From: Isoptericola sp. BMS4
GTDB lineage: Bacteria; Actinomycetota; Actinomycetes; Actinomycetales; Cellulomonadaceae
DNA: 64,000 bases
Direction of reading: 5' to 3'
Assembly: GCF_011634835.1 (NCBI RefSeq)
Contig: NZ_SIRP01000001.1
Coordinates: 2,232,034-2,296,033 of the forward strand
A model generated the notes under the pieces. It did not search any database. It had not been told where the DNA came from and saw only the letters and a list, made by a program, of their open reading frames with translations. The position numbers and the translations under genes were made by a program. Positions 8,495-17,400 of this stretch are shown here, piece after piece (position 1 is the stretch's first letter; each line of letters begins with the position of its first letter).

Positions 8495-9508
8495 GTGTCA
8501 GAGACCGTCGAGGCGCCCGCCGGGCGCACCAGCGAGACCCCCGTCCAGCCGTTCCGGATGTTCGACGTCACCGTCTCGCGCGTGACGCGGCTCTGCCCCT
8601 CGTTCATCCGGATCACGTTCACGGGCGACGACCTGGACCAGTTCGCCGACAACGGGCGCGACCAGCGGATCAAGTTCCTGCTGCCGGCGCCGTGCGGCGG
8701 CTGGGACCACCTCGACCGGCAGAACCCCGACTGGTTCACCTCGTGGCGCTCGCTGCCCGAGGAGCGTCGCAACCCGCTGCGCACCTACACGGTGCGCGCG
8801 GTGCGCCAGGACTGCCGCGAGGTCGACGTCGACATCGTGCTGCACGGCGACACCGGTCCCGCGTCGCGCTGGGCCAACGGCGCGCGCCCCGGCTCCCCGC
8901 TGGTCATCATGGGCCCCAACGCCGCGTACACGCAGGGCCGGCACGGCGGCCTGGAGTTCCACCCGCCCGAGCGCAGCCACGCGCTGCTCATCGCCGGGGA
9001 CGAGACCGCGGTGCCCGCCATCGCGGCGATCTGCGAGTCGCTGCCCGAGGACGCCGTGGGCGACGTCTTCCTCGAGGTCCCGCACCCGGAGGACCGCTGG
9101 ACGCTCGCCGCGCCCGCCGGCGTCCGCGTCACCTGGCTGCCGCGCGAGGACCGCGAGCACGGCGACGTGCTGGTCCCGGCCGTGCAGGACGCCGCCGACC
9201 GGCTCCTGGCCATGGGCGTGCGGCCCTCCCAGGACGAGGTCCCGGCGGAGGCGGGCGCCCGGACCGCCGCCGGCGTCGACCTGGAGTCCGAGCTGGCCGA
9301 CGTCGACGTCGACTCCGAGATCCTGTGGGAGGTGCCCGTCGACACCGCCGGGCGCCCCCTCGCGCAGGACACCGTGCTGTACGCGTGGTTCGCCGGGGAG
9401 GCCGGGGTGATCAAGACCCTGCGCCGCTACCTGGTGCGCGAGAAGGGCGTGGACCGCAAGGCCGTCGCCTTCATGGGCTACTGGCGCCGCGGCCGCGCCG
9501 AGTGCTGA
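8495..9508 (+). CDS. Siderophore-interacting FAD/NAD(P)H reductase
   Basis: This ViuB/SIP-family flavoprotein is expected to reduce ferric siderophores inside the cell and release iron. The 337-residue protein has an N-terminal FAD-binding barrel ([14 protein letters not shown], then the FAD motif RTYTVRAVR near residue 94). A C-terminal NAD(P)H-binding SIP domain follows, with [17 protein letters not shown] near 166 and [19 protein letters not shown] near the end. It is a single gene under its own iron box, so it should be induced together with the uptake operon. The GTG abuts the box, which implies a leaderless transcript. Confidence 0.92.
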   Translation: MSETVEAPAGRTSETPVQPFRMFDVTVSRVTRLCPSFIRITFTGDDLDQFADNGRDQRIKFLLPAPCGGWDHLDRQNPDWFTSWRSLPEERRNPLRTYTVRAVRQDCREVDVDIVLHGDTGPASRWANGARPGSPLVIMGPNAAYTQGRHGGLEFHPPERSHALLIAGDETAVPAIAAICESLPEDAVGDVFLEVPHPEDRWTLAAPAGVRVTWLPREDREHGDVLVPAVQDAADRLLAMGVRPSQDEVPAEAGARTAAGVDLESELADVDVDSEILWEVPVDTAGRPLAQDTVLYAWFAGEAGVIKTLRRYLVREKGVDRKAVAFMGYWRRGRAEC

Positions 9509-9522
9509 GCCGCTGACGGACA

Positions 9523-9559
9523 CGGCCCGGGCCACCCCTCGTCGGGGTGACCCGGGCCG
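9523..9559. terminator. Bidirectional terminator hairpin between convergent genes
   Basis: A 16-bp stem (9523-9538 with 9544-9559) with loop TCGTC separates the siderophore reductase and the YbaK-like gene. The single mismatch is C·A in plus-strand RNA but a G·U wobble in minus-strand RNA, so it pairs fully for the minus-strand gene. Confidence 0.75.
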
Positions 9560-9574
9560 CGTCGTGCTCGTGCC

Positions 9575-10174
9575 TCAGCCGCGCTCGACGCCCAGGTCGT
9601 CGACCACCTCGACGCCGGGAAGGGAGCACAGCAGCTCCCCGGTCATGAGGATCTTGGAGCGCCGCACGCCCGAGCCCTGCAGGGCCAGCGCGCCCGGCTC
9701 CGCGAACCGCGCGTCCACGAGCACGCGCCAGGCCTCGGGGAGCCCGAGCGGCCCGATCCCGCCGTACTCCTGGCCCGACTCGCCGGTGGCGCGATCCTGG
9801 GGCAGGAACGACGCCTTGCGGGCGTCGAGCAGCTTGCGCACCCGCGTGTTGACGTCGGCGAACGTCGTGGCCGGCACGATGCAGGCGGCGATCCGCTCGT
9901 CCTGCCCGCGCCGCCCCGCCACGAGCACGCAGTTGGCGGACGCCGCGGGCGGCAGCCCGTGCACGTCGTTCAGGGTCGCGGTGTCGGCGTGGTCGGGGTC
10001 GATCTCGGCCACCGCCACCTGGGCGGCCGCGCGCTCGTCGCGCTCGGCCCATGCGCGCAGCGCCGCGAGCGTCGGCGCGGCGAGCAGGTCGGGGCGCTCG
10101 AGCGCGGGCACCCAGGGCAGGTCCCCGAGCGTCGGGAGGCCGGTGCCCCGCGCGGGCGTCGTCGCGTCGCTCAT
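9575..10174 (-). CDS. YbaK/EbsC-family aminoacyl-tRNA deacylase-like protein
   Basis: The 199-residue protein carries one YbaK domain, a fold that hydrolyses mischarged aminoacyl-tRNAs such as Ala- or Cys-tRNA(Pro). Family features are CVLVAGRRGQDERIAACIVPA, RKLLDARKASF with the conserved lysine, and GGIGPLGLP, which matches the G-x-P/G-G loop of the domain. The ATG at 10174 is chosen because it overlaps the upstream PEBP-like stop as ATGA, implying coupled translation. Specificity cannot be assigned. Confidence 0.82.
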   Translation of the reverse strand: MSDATTPARGTGLPTLGDLPWVPALERPDLLAAPTLAALRAWAERDERAAAQVAVAEIDPDHADTATLNDVHGLPPAASANCVLVAGRRGQDERIAACIVPATTFADVNTRVRKLLDARKASFLPQDRATGESGQEYGGIGPLGLPEAWRVLVDARFAEPGALALQGSGVRRSKILMTGELLCSLPGVEVVDDLGVERG

Positions 10175-10701
10175 CGCCGGTAGGTCCCCACGAGGACGCC
10201 GCGCGCCAGCGTGTGGAACGCCAGGTTGAACGCCACCACGGCGTTCGACGCGTCCGTGACCACCGGGAGACGGTCGACGTCCACGGCGTGCACGCCGAAC
10301 AGGTACCGGTGCGGGTGGTCCCCGGGCGGCGGGGCGGCGCCCATGAAGCCCGGGTCGCCGCCGTCGTGCCGCACGTGGAAGGCACCGTCCGGCAGCCCGG
10401 ACTCGTCGGGCGAGCCCGCGCCCCGGGCGAGCGACGTCGTGCCCGCCGGCACGTCCACGAGGTTCCAGTGCCAGAACCCCGACGGCGTCGGGGCGTCCGG
10501 GTCGAAGCAGCTCACCACGAACGACCGCGTCCCGGCGGGCGCGCCGGACCAGGCGAGCGCGGGGGAGACGTTGGCCCCGTCGACCGTGAAGTCGGTGGCG
10601 AGCGGCGCGCCGTCGGCGACGTCCGGGCTGGTCACCTCCAGCGTCGGCACCTCGGGCAGCAGGGAGTACGGGTCGGGCGGGAGGGGTCGGCTCAGATCCA
10701 T
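10171..10701 (-). CDS. PEBP-like protein (YbhB/YbcL family)
   Basis: The 176-residue protein belongs to the bacterial phosphatidylethanolamine-binding-protein family. It has the ligand-pocket signature FDPDAPTPSGFWHWNLVDVP near residue 70 and the later block HRYLFGVHAVD. There is no signal peptide, so it is cytoplasmic. It starts at an ATG behind a CACGAT hexamer spaced 6 nt, a candidate leaderless start. It overlaps the YbaK-like gene by 4 nt. The biological role of bacterial PEBP proteins is poorly known, and nothing here narrows it. Confidence 0.88.
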   Translation of the reverse strand: MDLSRPLPPDPYSLLPEVPTLEVTSPDVADGAPLATDFTVDGANVSPALAWSGAPAGTRSFVVSCFDPDAPTPSGFWHWNLVDVPAGTTSLARGAGSPDESGLPDGAFHVRHDGGDPGFMGAAPPPGDHPHRYLFGVHAVDVDRLPVVTDASNAVVAFNLAFHTLARGVLVGTYRR

Positions 10702-10754
10702 GGCGCCATCGTGCCCCGTGAGCGTCGCGGCTGGCCAGGGGCCGCGCGGCGTGG

Positions 10755-11534
10755 TCAGGCCTTCGGGCCCCCGGCGACGTAGAGCACCTGGCCGGAGACG
10801 TACGCGGCCTCCTCGGAGCAGAAGAACGCGACGGCGGCCGCGACGTCCTCGGGCTGCCCCACGCGGCCGAGGGGGACGTCCTTCGCGGCCGCGGCGAGGT
10901 AGTCCTCCAGCGGGACGCGGGCACGCTCCGCGGCGGCGCGGATCATGTCGGTCTCGATGACGCCCGGGGCGACGGCGTTGGCGGTGACGCCGAACCTCCC
11001 CAGCTCGATCGCGAGCGTCTTGGTGAACCCCTGGAGGCCCGCCTTGGCGGTCGAGTAGTTCGCCTGCCCGCGGTTGCCCAGCGCCGACGTGCTGGACAGG
11101 TTGACGATCCGCCCCCACCCCGCCTCGACCATGTGGGCCTGCACGGCGCGGCTCATGAGGAACGCGCCGCGCAGGTGGACGCCCAGCACGGCGTCCCAGT
11201 CGTCCTCGCTCATGCGGAACAGCAGGTCGTCGCGCAGGATGCCGGCGTCGTTGACGAGGATTGTCGGCGCGCCGAGCTCGTCGGTCACCCGAGCGACGGC
11301 GGCGTCCACGGAGCCGGCGTCGGTGACGTCCACCTCGACGGCGAGGGCCCGGCCGCCGCCTGAGACGATCCCGGCGGCGGTCCGCTCCGCCTCCTCGGTG
11401 CGCAGGTCGGCCACGGCGACGGCGTGCCCCGCCGCGGCGAGCCTGCGGGCGATGGCGGCCCCGATACCGCGGGCGGCGCCGGTGACGACGGCGGTGCGGG
11501 GCTGGGCGGAACGGTCCGTGACGGGGTGGGTCAT
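10755..11534 (-). CDS. Short-chain dehydrogenase, FabG-like
   Basis: The 259-residue NAD(P)H-dependent oxidoreductase has the Rossmann motif TGAARGIG at residues 18-25 and catalytic Ser147, Tyr160 and Lys164 (YSTAK). The PGVIETDM segment follows. It most resembles 3-oxoacyl-ACP reductases or poly-hydroxyalkanoate-type reductases. The usual NNAG loop reads NDAG at 95-98, a change at a structurally important Asn. The ATG is supported by GGAG eight bases upstream. It stands alone, divergent from the mutasome operon. The substrate is unknown, so no gene symbol is given. Confidence 0.85.
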   Translation of the reverse strand: MTHPVTDRSAQPRTAVVTGAARGIGAAIARRLAAAGHAVAVADLRTEEAERTAAGIVSGGGRALAVEVDVTDAGSVDAAVARVTDELGAPTILVNDAGILRDDLLFRMSEDDWDAVLGVHLRGAFLMSRAVQAHMVEAGWGRIVNLSSTSALGNRGQANYSTAKAGLQGFTKTLAIELGRFGVTANAVAPGVIETDMIRAAAERARVPLEDYLAAAAKDVPLGRVGQPEDVAAAVAFFCSEEAAYVSGQVLYVAGGPKA

Positions 11535-11603
11535 GGTGGCTCCTTCGACGACGACGGTGTGGTCGTGTGCACCGTACCGGGCGCCCTCGTCACGCGTCGC
11601 CGT

Positions 11604-11673
11604 GCCGGGTCGGTACTTCGTCCCCGGATCGGTAGACGTGTGTGCCGACCCGGGGGCGAAGTGCCGACCCGGC
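11604..11673. repeat. 70-bp inverted-repeat element between divergent genes
   Basis: Arms 11604-11626 and 11651-11673 are complementary at 21 of 23 positions, with a 24-nt loop. Both exceptions are T opposite G, so plus-strand RNA pairs along the full 23 bp while minus-strand RNA would have two A·C mismatches. It lies between the divergent dehydrogenase and imuA' genes, upstream of the LexA box, so it is not an ordinary terminator. The remainder of 11535-11817 shows only the LexA box and the imuA' ribosome site. Confidence 0.7.
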
Positions 11674-11748
11674 CTCCTCCGCGGGCGCCGGCGAGGCCGG
11701 GACCAGCGCGGTTGACAGCCCGTCCCGGCGGACGAACACTGGAGGTGT

Positions 11749-11764
11749 TCGAACATCAGTTCGA
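11749..11764. promoter_or_regulatory. LexA (SOS) box of the mutasome operon
   Basis: TCGAACATCAGTTCGA is a perfect dyad of TCGAAC and GTTCGA around 4 nt, the actinobacterial/Gram-positive LexA operator. It is 53 bp upstream of the imuA' start. DNA damage should therefore induce the three mutasome genes together. Confidence 0.9.
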
Positions 11765-11817
11765 ACCGGACGTCCGTGCACGCGGCGTCCTGTGGAACGC
11801 CGCGGGGAGGAGGTCGC

Positions 11818-12747
11818 GTGACCGTCGCCCCCGAGCAGGACACCCGCCGGTCCCGCGCGCTGGCGGCGCTGCACGCGGCCGAGCAGCGCACGGGCGCCCG
11901 CCAGGCGCGGCGCCATGCCGCGCCGCGCGTCGTGGAGCCCGGGACGCGCGGCGAGGCGGGCATACCCGCCGACCCCGCCAGCCCCGCCGAGCCCGTCGCG
12001 CTCGCGCACCCCGCGGGGCCCGCCGCGGGCAGGGCGGCAGGCGGCGACCCCGCCCACGTGGCACCGGGCGCGGGCAGCCGGCACGGCCCCGCCTGGTCCG
12101 TGCACCCCGACCTGTCCGCACTGCTGCCGGACGGCGGTGTGGCCCGGGGCAGCACGCTGGCGGTGCGGGGATCGGCCTCGCTGCTGCTGGCGCTGCTGGC
12201 CGCGCCGTCCGCCGCCGGGGCGTGGACCGCCTTCGTCGGCGCCCCCGCGGTCGGCATGCTCGCGGCGCACGACGCCGGGATGGCACTGGCGCGCACCGCG
12301 CTCGTGCCCCGCCCCGGCCCCGACGCCCCGGCCGTCGTGGCGGCCCTGCTCGACGGCATGGACCTGGTGGTCGTGGGGCCGCAGGCGACGCTGACCGGGG
12401 CCGACCGGCGCCGGCTCGGCGCCCGCGCGCGGGAGCGGGGCGCCGTCCTGGTGCCGCTCGGCACGTGGCCCGGGGCGCACGTGGCGCTCGACGCCCGCGG
12501 CGGCACCTGGGCCGGCATCGACCACGGGGCGGGCTGGCTGCGGCGGCGCACCCTGAGCGTGCTGCGCACCGGCCGCGGCGCCGCCGCCCGGCCGGTGGAG
12601 ATCGACGTGGTGGTGCCGGTGCTCGCCGACGGCGCGCAGGGCGCCCTGGCGTGGGCGGACCGCACGACGGACACTCCCGACACCGCCGACCGGCCGGCGC
12701 CGGCGGGGACACCGGCACCGCAGGGCCCGCGCCTGCGGGTGGCGTGA
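11818..12747 (+). CDS. imuA': ImuA-like protein of the damage-induced mutasome
   Basis: This 309-residue protein is the first gene of the LexA-controlled imuA'-imuB-dnaE2 set, which carries out error-prone repair synthesis. It shows a degenerate RecA-like fold (GSTLAVRGSASLLLALLAAPSAAG, then VVVGPQATLT) without a clear Walker A lysine, as in other ImuA' proteins. Residues 1-100 are Ala/Pro/Gly-rich and low in complexity. The GTG at 11818 follows a GGGAGGAGG ribosome site at 11805-11813. An ATG at 11776 in the same frame lacks one. The stop overlaps the imuB ATG by 1 nt (TGATG). Confidence 0.85.
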   Translation: MTVAPEQDTRRSRALAALHAAEQRTGARQARRHAAPRVVEPGTRGEAGIPADPASPAEPVALAHPAGPAAGRAAGGDPAHVAPGAGSRHGPAWSVHPDLSALLPDGGVARGSTLAVRGSASLLLALLAAPSAAGAWTAFVGAPAVGMLAAHDAGMALARTALVPRPGPDAPAVVAALLDGMDLVVVGPQATLTGADRRRLGARARERGAVLVPLGTWPGAHVALDARGGTWAGIDHGAGWLRRRTLSVLRTGRGAAARPVEIDVVVPVLADGAQGALAWADRTTDTPDTADRPAPAGTPAPQGPRLRVA

Positions 12748-14432
12748 TGGGCGCGCCCAAGGGCCTCGAGCGGGCGACCGCCACCCGGACGGCCGTGCTG
12801 TGGGTACCGGACTGGCCGGTGGTCGCCGCGCTCGCCGTCGCCGGCCTGGACGGGCACGTCCCGGCCGCGGTGCTCGGGGCGCGGTCGGCAGGCGGCCAGG
12901 AGGCGGGACGCAGCGTGGTGGCCACCACCGCCGTCGCGCGCTCGCAGGGCGTGCGCCGGGGCATGCGGCGCCGGCGGGCGCAGGAACGCTGCCCGGAGCT
13001 CGTGCTGCTGGACGCCGACGACGCCCGCGACGCCCGCGAGTTCGAGCCGGTGGCGCTCGCGGCCGAGACCGTGGTGGCGGGCCTCGAGGTGGCGCGCCCG
13101 GGCCTGCTCCTGCTGCCCGCCGACGGCGCCGCCCGGTACCACGGGTCCGAGCGCGCGCTGGCCCGCGAGCTGGTGGCGGCCGTCGCGGAGCGCACCGGGC
13201 ACGAGTGCCAGGTGGGCGTGGCCGACGGGCTGCTGGCCGCGGTGCTCGCCGCCCGGTCCGACGCCGTCGTCCCTCCGGGCGGTGCGGCCGCGTTCCTCGC
13301 CGACCGGCCGGTGGGCGAGCTCGTGCACGCCGTCGCCGACCCGGGCGCGGTCGCGGCGGTGCGCGAGGCCGCGAGCCTGTGGTGGCGGCTCGGGCTGCGC
13401 ACGCTGGGGGACCTCGCCGCCCTGCCGCCGCAGAGCGTGCACGCCCGGTTCGGCGGCCTCGGCACCTGGGCGCAGCGCCTGGCCCGCGGGGAGGACCTGC
13501 GCCCGCCCGCCCGGCGCCGCGTCGCCGAGGACCTGGCCGTGAGCGAGGAGCTCGACCCGCCGGCGCCGCGCGTCGACGTCGCCACGTTCGCCGCCCGCCG
13601 GCTGGCCGAGCGGCTGCACGCGATGCTCGCGGACCGGGGCCTGGCCTGCGGCCGGCTGCGGATCACGGCACGGACCGAGGCGCGGCCCGAGGACGGTGCC
13701 GGCGGGGCCGTGCTCGAACGCGTGTGGCGCATCGACGACGCCGCCGGCGGCATGAGCGCCGCCCGGATCACCGACCGGGTGCGCTGGCAGCTCGAGGGCT
13801 GGCTCACCACCGCGGCGCTGGCCTCCGGCGCGTCTCCCGGCACCCCGGCCGTGGCCCCCCTCGTCGAGCTGGCGCTGACGGCGGAGGAGGTCGCCCCCGC
13901 GGGCGTCGGCCAGCCGAGCCTGTGGGGGCCGGACGCCGGCGAGGACGCCCGCGCCCGGCGCGCGCTCGGCCGCGTCCAGGGCCTGCTCGGGGGAGACGCC
14001 GTGCTCACGGTGCGGCGCCAGGGCGGGCGCGACCCCCGGGACCGCATCCACCTCGTGCCGTTCGGCGAGGACGCGCCCCCGCCGCGGGACGCCGCCCTGC
14101 CGTGGCCGGGCGCGTTGCCGGAGCCCGCGCCCGCCGTCCTGCTGCCCGACCCCGTGCCCGCCGGCGTGCGGGACGCCGAGGGGCGCGCCGTCGTCGTGGA
14201 CGTGCGGCTGGCCATGAGCGGCGCGCCGCACGTCGTGACGGCCGAGGCGCTGCCGGGCGATGCCGTCGTGGTGGGCTGGGCCGGCCCCTGGCCGCTCGCC
14301 GAGCGCTGGTGGGCCGCCGCGTCCGAGGACACCCGCAGGCGCGTCTACCTGCAGGTGGTGCTCGACGACGGGCGCGGGCTGCTCCTGGCCCAGGGGGCCG
14401 GGTCGTGGAGCCTGGAGGCCGTCTATGACTAG
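12747..14432 (+). CDS. imuB: ImuB, Y-family-like mutasome scaffold
   Basis: ImuB resembles a Y-family DNA polymerase but acts as an adaptor linking DnaE2 and ImuA' to the beta clamp. The 561-residue protein starts MGAPKGLERATATRTAVLWV. The Y-family palm is recognisable (RSQGVRRGMRRRRAQERCPEL; LGDLAALPPQSVHARFG), but the catalytic acidic residues expected near the N-terminus and in the SxDE motif are replaced (WVPDWPVVAALA, LLPADGAARYHGSE). It is therefore predicted to lack polymerase activity, as known ImuB proteins do. It overlaps dnaE2 by 8 nt. Confidence 0.9.
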   Translation: MGAPKGLERATATRTAVLWVPDWPVVAALAVAGLDGHVPAAVLGARSAGGQEAGRSVVATTAVARSQGVRRGMRRRRAQERCPELVLLDADDARDAREFEPVALAAETVVAGLEVARPGLLLLPADGAARYHGSERALARELVAAVAERTGHECQVGVADGLLAAVLAARSDAVVPPGGAAAFLADRPVGELVHAVADPGAVAAVREAASLWWRLGLRTLGDLAALPPQSVHARFGGLGTWAQRLARGEDLRPPARRRVAEDLAVSEELDPPAPRVDVATFAARRLAERLHAMLADRGLACGRLRITARTEARPEDGAGGAVLERVWRIDDAAGGMSAARITDRVRWQLEGWLTTAALASGASPGTPAVAPLVELALTAEEVAPAGVGQPSLWGPDAGEDARARRALGRVQGLLGGDAVLTVRRQGGRDPRDRIHLVPFGEDAPPPRDAALPWPGALPEPAPAVLLPDPVPAGVRDAEGRAVVVDVRLAMSGAPHVVTAEALPGDAVVVGWAGPWPLAERWWAAASEDTRRRVYLQVVLDDGRGLLLAQGAGSWSLEAVYD

Positions 14433-17400
14433 CCCTCCGACCAGCTCTCTGGCCGGCACGGGCGGACGGTACGCCGAGCTGCACGCCCACTCGGCCTTCA
14501 GCTTCCTCGACGGGGCCTCGCACCCGGAGGAGCTCGCGGCCGAGGCGGACCGCCTGGGGCTGACCGCGCTCGCGGTCACCGACCACGACGGGCTGTACGG
14601 GGTGGTGCGCTTCTCCGAGGCCGCCAAGAAGGTGGAGCTGCCCACCGTGTTCGGCGCCGAGCTGCACCTGCCCGCCCAGCAGGTCCCCGGCGCCGCGCCG
14701 GGGACCTCCGGGAGCCGCCCGGTGCTGGACGACCCGACGGGCGTCCCGGACCCGCGCTCGACCCACCTGCTCGTGCTGGCCCGCGGCGCCCAGGGCTACC
14801 GGAACCTGTCGCGGGCGATCGCGACCGCGCACCTGGCCACCGGGACCAAGGGCAGGGCCCGGTACCGGCTCGACGAGCTGGGGGCCGAGGCGGGCGGCGA
14901 GTGGTTGGTGCTCACCGGGTGTCGCAAGGGCGCCGTCCGCCAGGCGCTCACCGCCCCGGGGCCCGGCGGCGGGCGGGCGGCGGCGCGGCGCGAGCTCGAC
15001 CGGCTGACGGACGTCTTCGGGCGAGACAACGTCGCCGTCGAGATCACCGCGACGGGCCACGCGGGCGACGCCGCGCTGCACGACGCGCTCGCCGACCTGG
15101 CCCGCGACGCGGGACTGCCGCTGGTCGCCACCACGAACGCGCACTACGCCCGGCCGCGCGACGCCGACCTGGCCGGCGCGCTCGCCGCCGTGCGGGCGAC
15201 GTCGTCCCTCGACGCCATGGACGGCTGGCTGCCCGGGGCCCCGGTGGCCCACCTGCGTGCCGCGGACGAGATGCTCGCGCTACACCGCCGGCACCCGTCG
15301 GCCGTGGCGACGGCGGCGGACCTGGCCGCCGAGTGCGCCTTCGACCTCGACCTGGTCGCGCCGAACCTGCCGCCGTACCCGGTGCCCGAGGGCCACGACG
15401 AGGCCTCGTGGCTGCGCGAGCTGGTGCGGCGCGGGGCCACCGAGCGGTACGGTGCCCGGCCCGGGCCCGGAGCCGGCGGAAACGCCGGGGCATGGGCGCA
15501 GATCGACCACGAGCTGCGGGTCATCGAGGACCTGGGGTTCCCCGGTTACTTCCTCGTCGTCTACGACCTCGTCGAGTTCTGCCGGGAGCGGGGGATCCTG
15601 TGCCAGGGGCGGGGGAGCGCCGCCAACTCCGCGGCCTGCTACGCGCTCGGCATCACCGCCGTCGACGCCGTCAGGCACGGCCTGCTGTTCGAGCGGTTCC
15701 TCGCGCCCGAACGCGACGGCCCGCCCGACATCGACCTGGACATCGAGTCGGTGCGGCGCGAGGAGGTCATCCAGCACGTCTACGAAAAGTTCGGCCGTAC
15801 CCACGCCGCGCAGGTCGCGAACGTCATCTCCTACCGCCCTCGGTCCGCCGTGCGCGACGCCGCCCGCGCGCTCGGGTACGACGTCGGGCAGCAGGACGCC
15901 TGGTCCACGTCCATCGAGCGGTGGGGGTCGCTGCGCGGGCCCGACCCCGCGAGCCCGGCCGCCGACCGGTCGGCCCGGGACGAACGCGCGGCCGCCGGCG
16001 CCCCGGGCGGCACGACGAGCGGCGCCTCGTGCGGGACCGTGACCAGGACGGCGGCCAAGGACGCCCGGATGGCGCAACGGTGGGGCCCGCCGGAGACGCT
16101 GCCGCGGCGCGTCGTGGACCCGCTCGCGGTGGACGAGGGCGAGGTCCGGCGCGCCGACGACGCGCACGACGTCGTGCCCGCCCGGCGGCCGCCGTCGGCC
16201 GAGGAGGAGGGACAGATCCCCGCGCCCGTGCTCGACCTGGCCGACCGGATGCTGCGCCTGCCCCGGCACCTCGGCATCCACTCCGGCGGCATGGTCATGT
16301 GCGACCGGCCCGTGATCGAGGTGTGCCCCGTGGAGTGGGCCCGCATGGAGGGGCGCACGGTGCTGCAGTGGGACAAGGAGGACTGCGCCGACGCGGGGCT
16401 GGTGAAGTTCGACCTGCTCGGGCTCGGGATGCTCACCGCGATCCGGTACGCGTTCTCCTCGGTCGCCGAGCACACGGGGGAGCACCTCACGCTGCACGGC
16501 CTGCCCGACGACGACCCCGCGGTCTACGACCTGCTGTGCGCGGCGGACACGGTCGGGGTGTTCCAGGTGGAGTCGCGCGCCCAGATGGGCACGCTGCCGC
16601 GCCTGCGGCCGGAAAAGTTCTACGACATCGTCATCGAGGTCGCGCTCATCCGCCCCGGGCCCATCCAGGGCGGGTCGGTGCACCCGTACATCGAGCGGGC
16701 CCGCGGGCGAGAGCCGGTGACCTACCTGCACGAGCTGCTGAAGCCGTCCCTGCGCAAGACGCTCGGGGTGCCGCTGTTCCAGGAGCAGCTCATGCAGATG
16801 GCGATCGACGTCGCGGGCTTCACCCACGCCGAGTCCGACCAGCTGCGCCGGGCGATGGGGTCCAAGCGGTCGGTCGAGCGGATGGAGGCCCTGCGCGGCC
16901 GGCTGATGGAGGGGATGCGCGCGAAGGGGGTCGACGACCCGGCCGTGCGTGAGCAGATCTACGACAAGCTCAAGGCGTTCGCGGACTTCGGCTTCCCCGA
17001 GTCGCACGCCTACTCGTTCGCCTACCTCGTGTACGCGAGCTCGTGGCTCAAGGTGCACCATCCCGCCGCGTTCTACGCGGGCCTGCTGGCGGCGCAGCCG
17101 ATGGGGTTCTACTCCCCGCAGTCGCTGGCCGCCGACGCCCGCCGGCACGGGGTGCAGGTGCTGGGCCCGGACGTCAACGCCTCCCGTGCCCTGGCGTGCG
17201 TCGAACGTCTCGACGGGACGCCGGGCCCGGCCCCGGAACGCGGGGACTTCGGGCCGGCACCCGACCCGTCGCTGGCCGTCCGGCTGGGGCTGAGCGCGGT
17301 GCGGGGGATCGGCACGGACCTCGCGGAGCGGATGGTCGGCGAGCGGCAGGACAACGGGCCGTACCGCGACCTGCGCGACCTGGCGCGCCGCGTCGGGCTC

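Noticed and set aside
11776-11817. An ATG at 11776 as the start of imuA'
   Set aside because: It lies just after the LexA box with no ribosome site, while GTG 11818 follows GGGAGGAGG.
10755-14645. A 1296-residue minus-strand frame including the dehydrogenase
   Set aside because: Only the last 259 residues have family motifs and a ribosome site. The rest is the shadow of imuA' and imuB.
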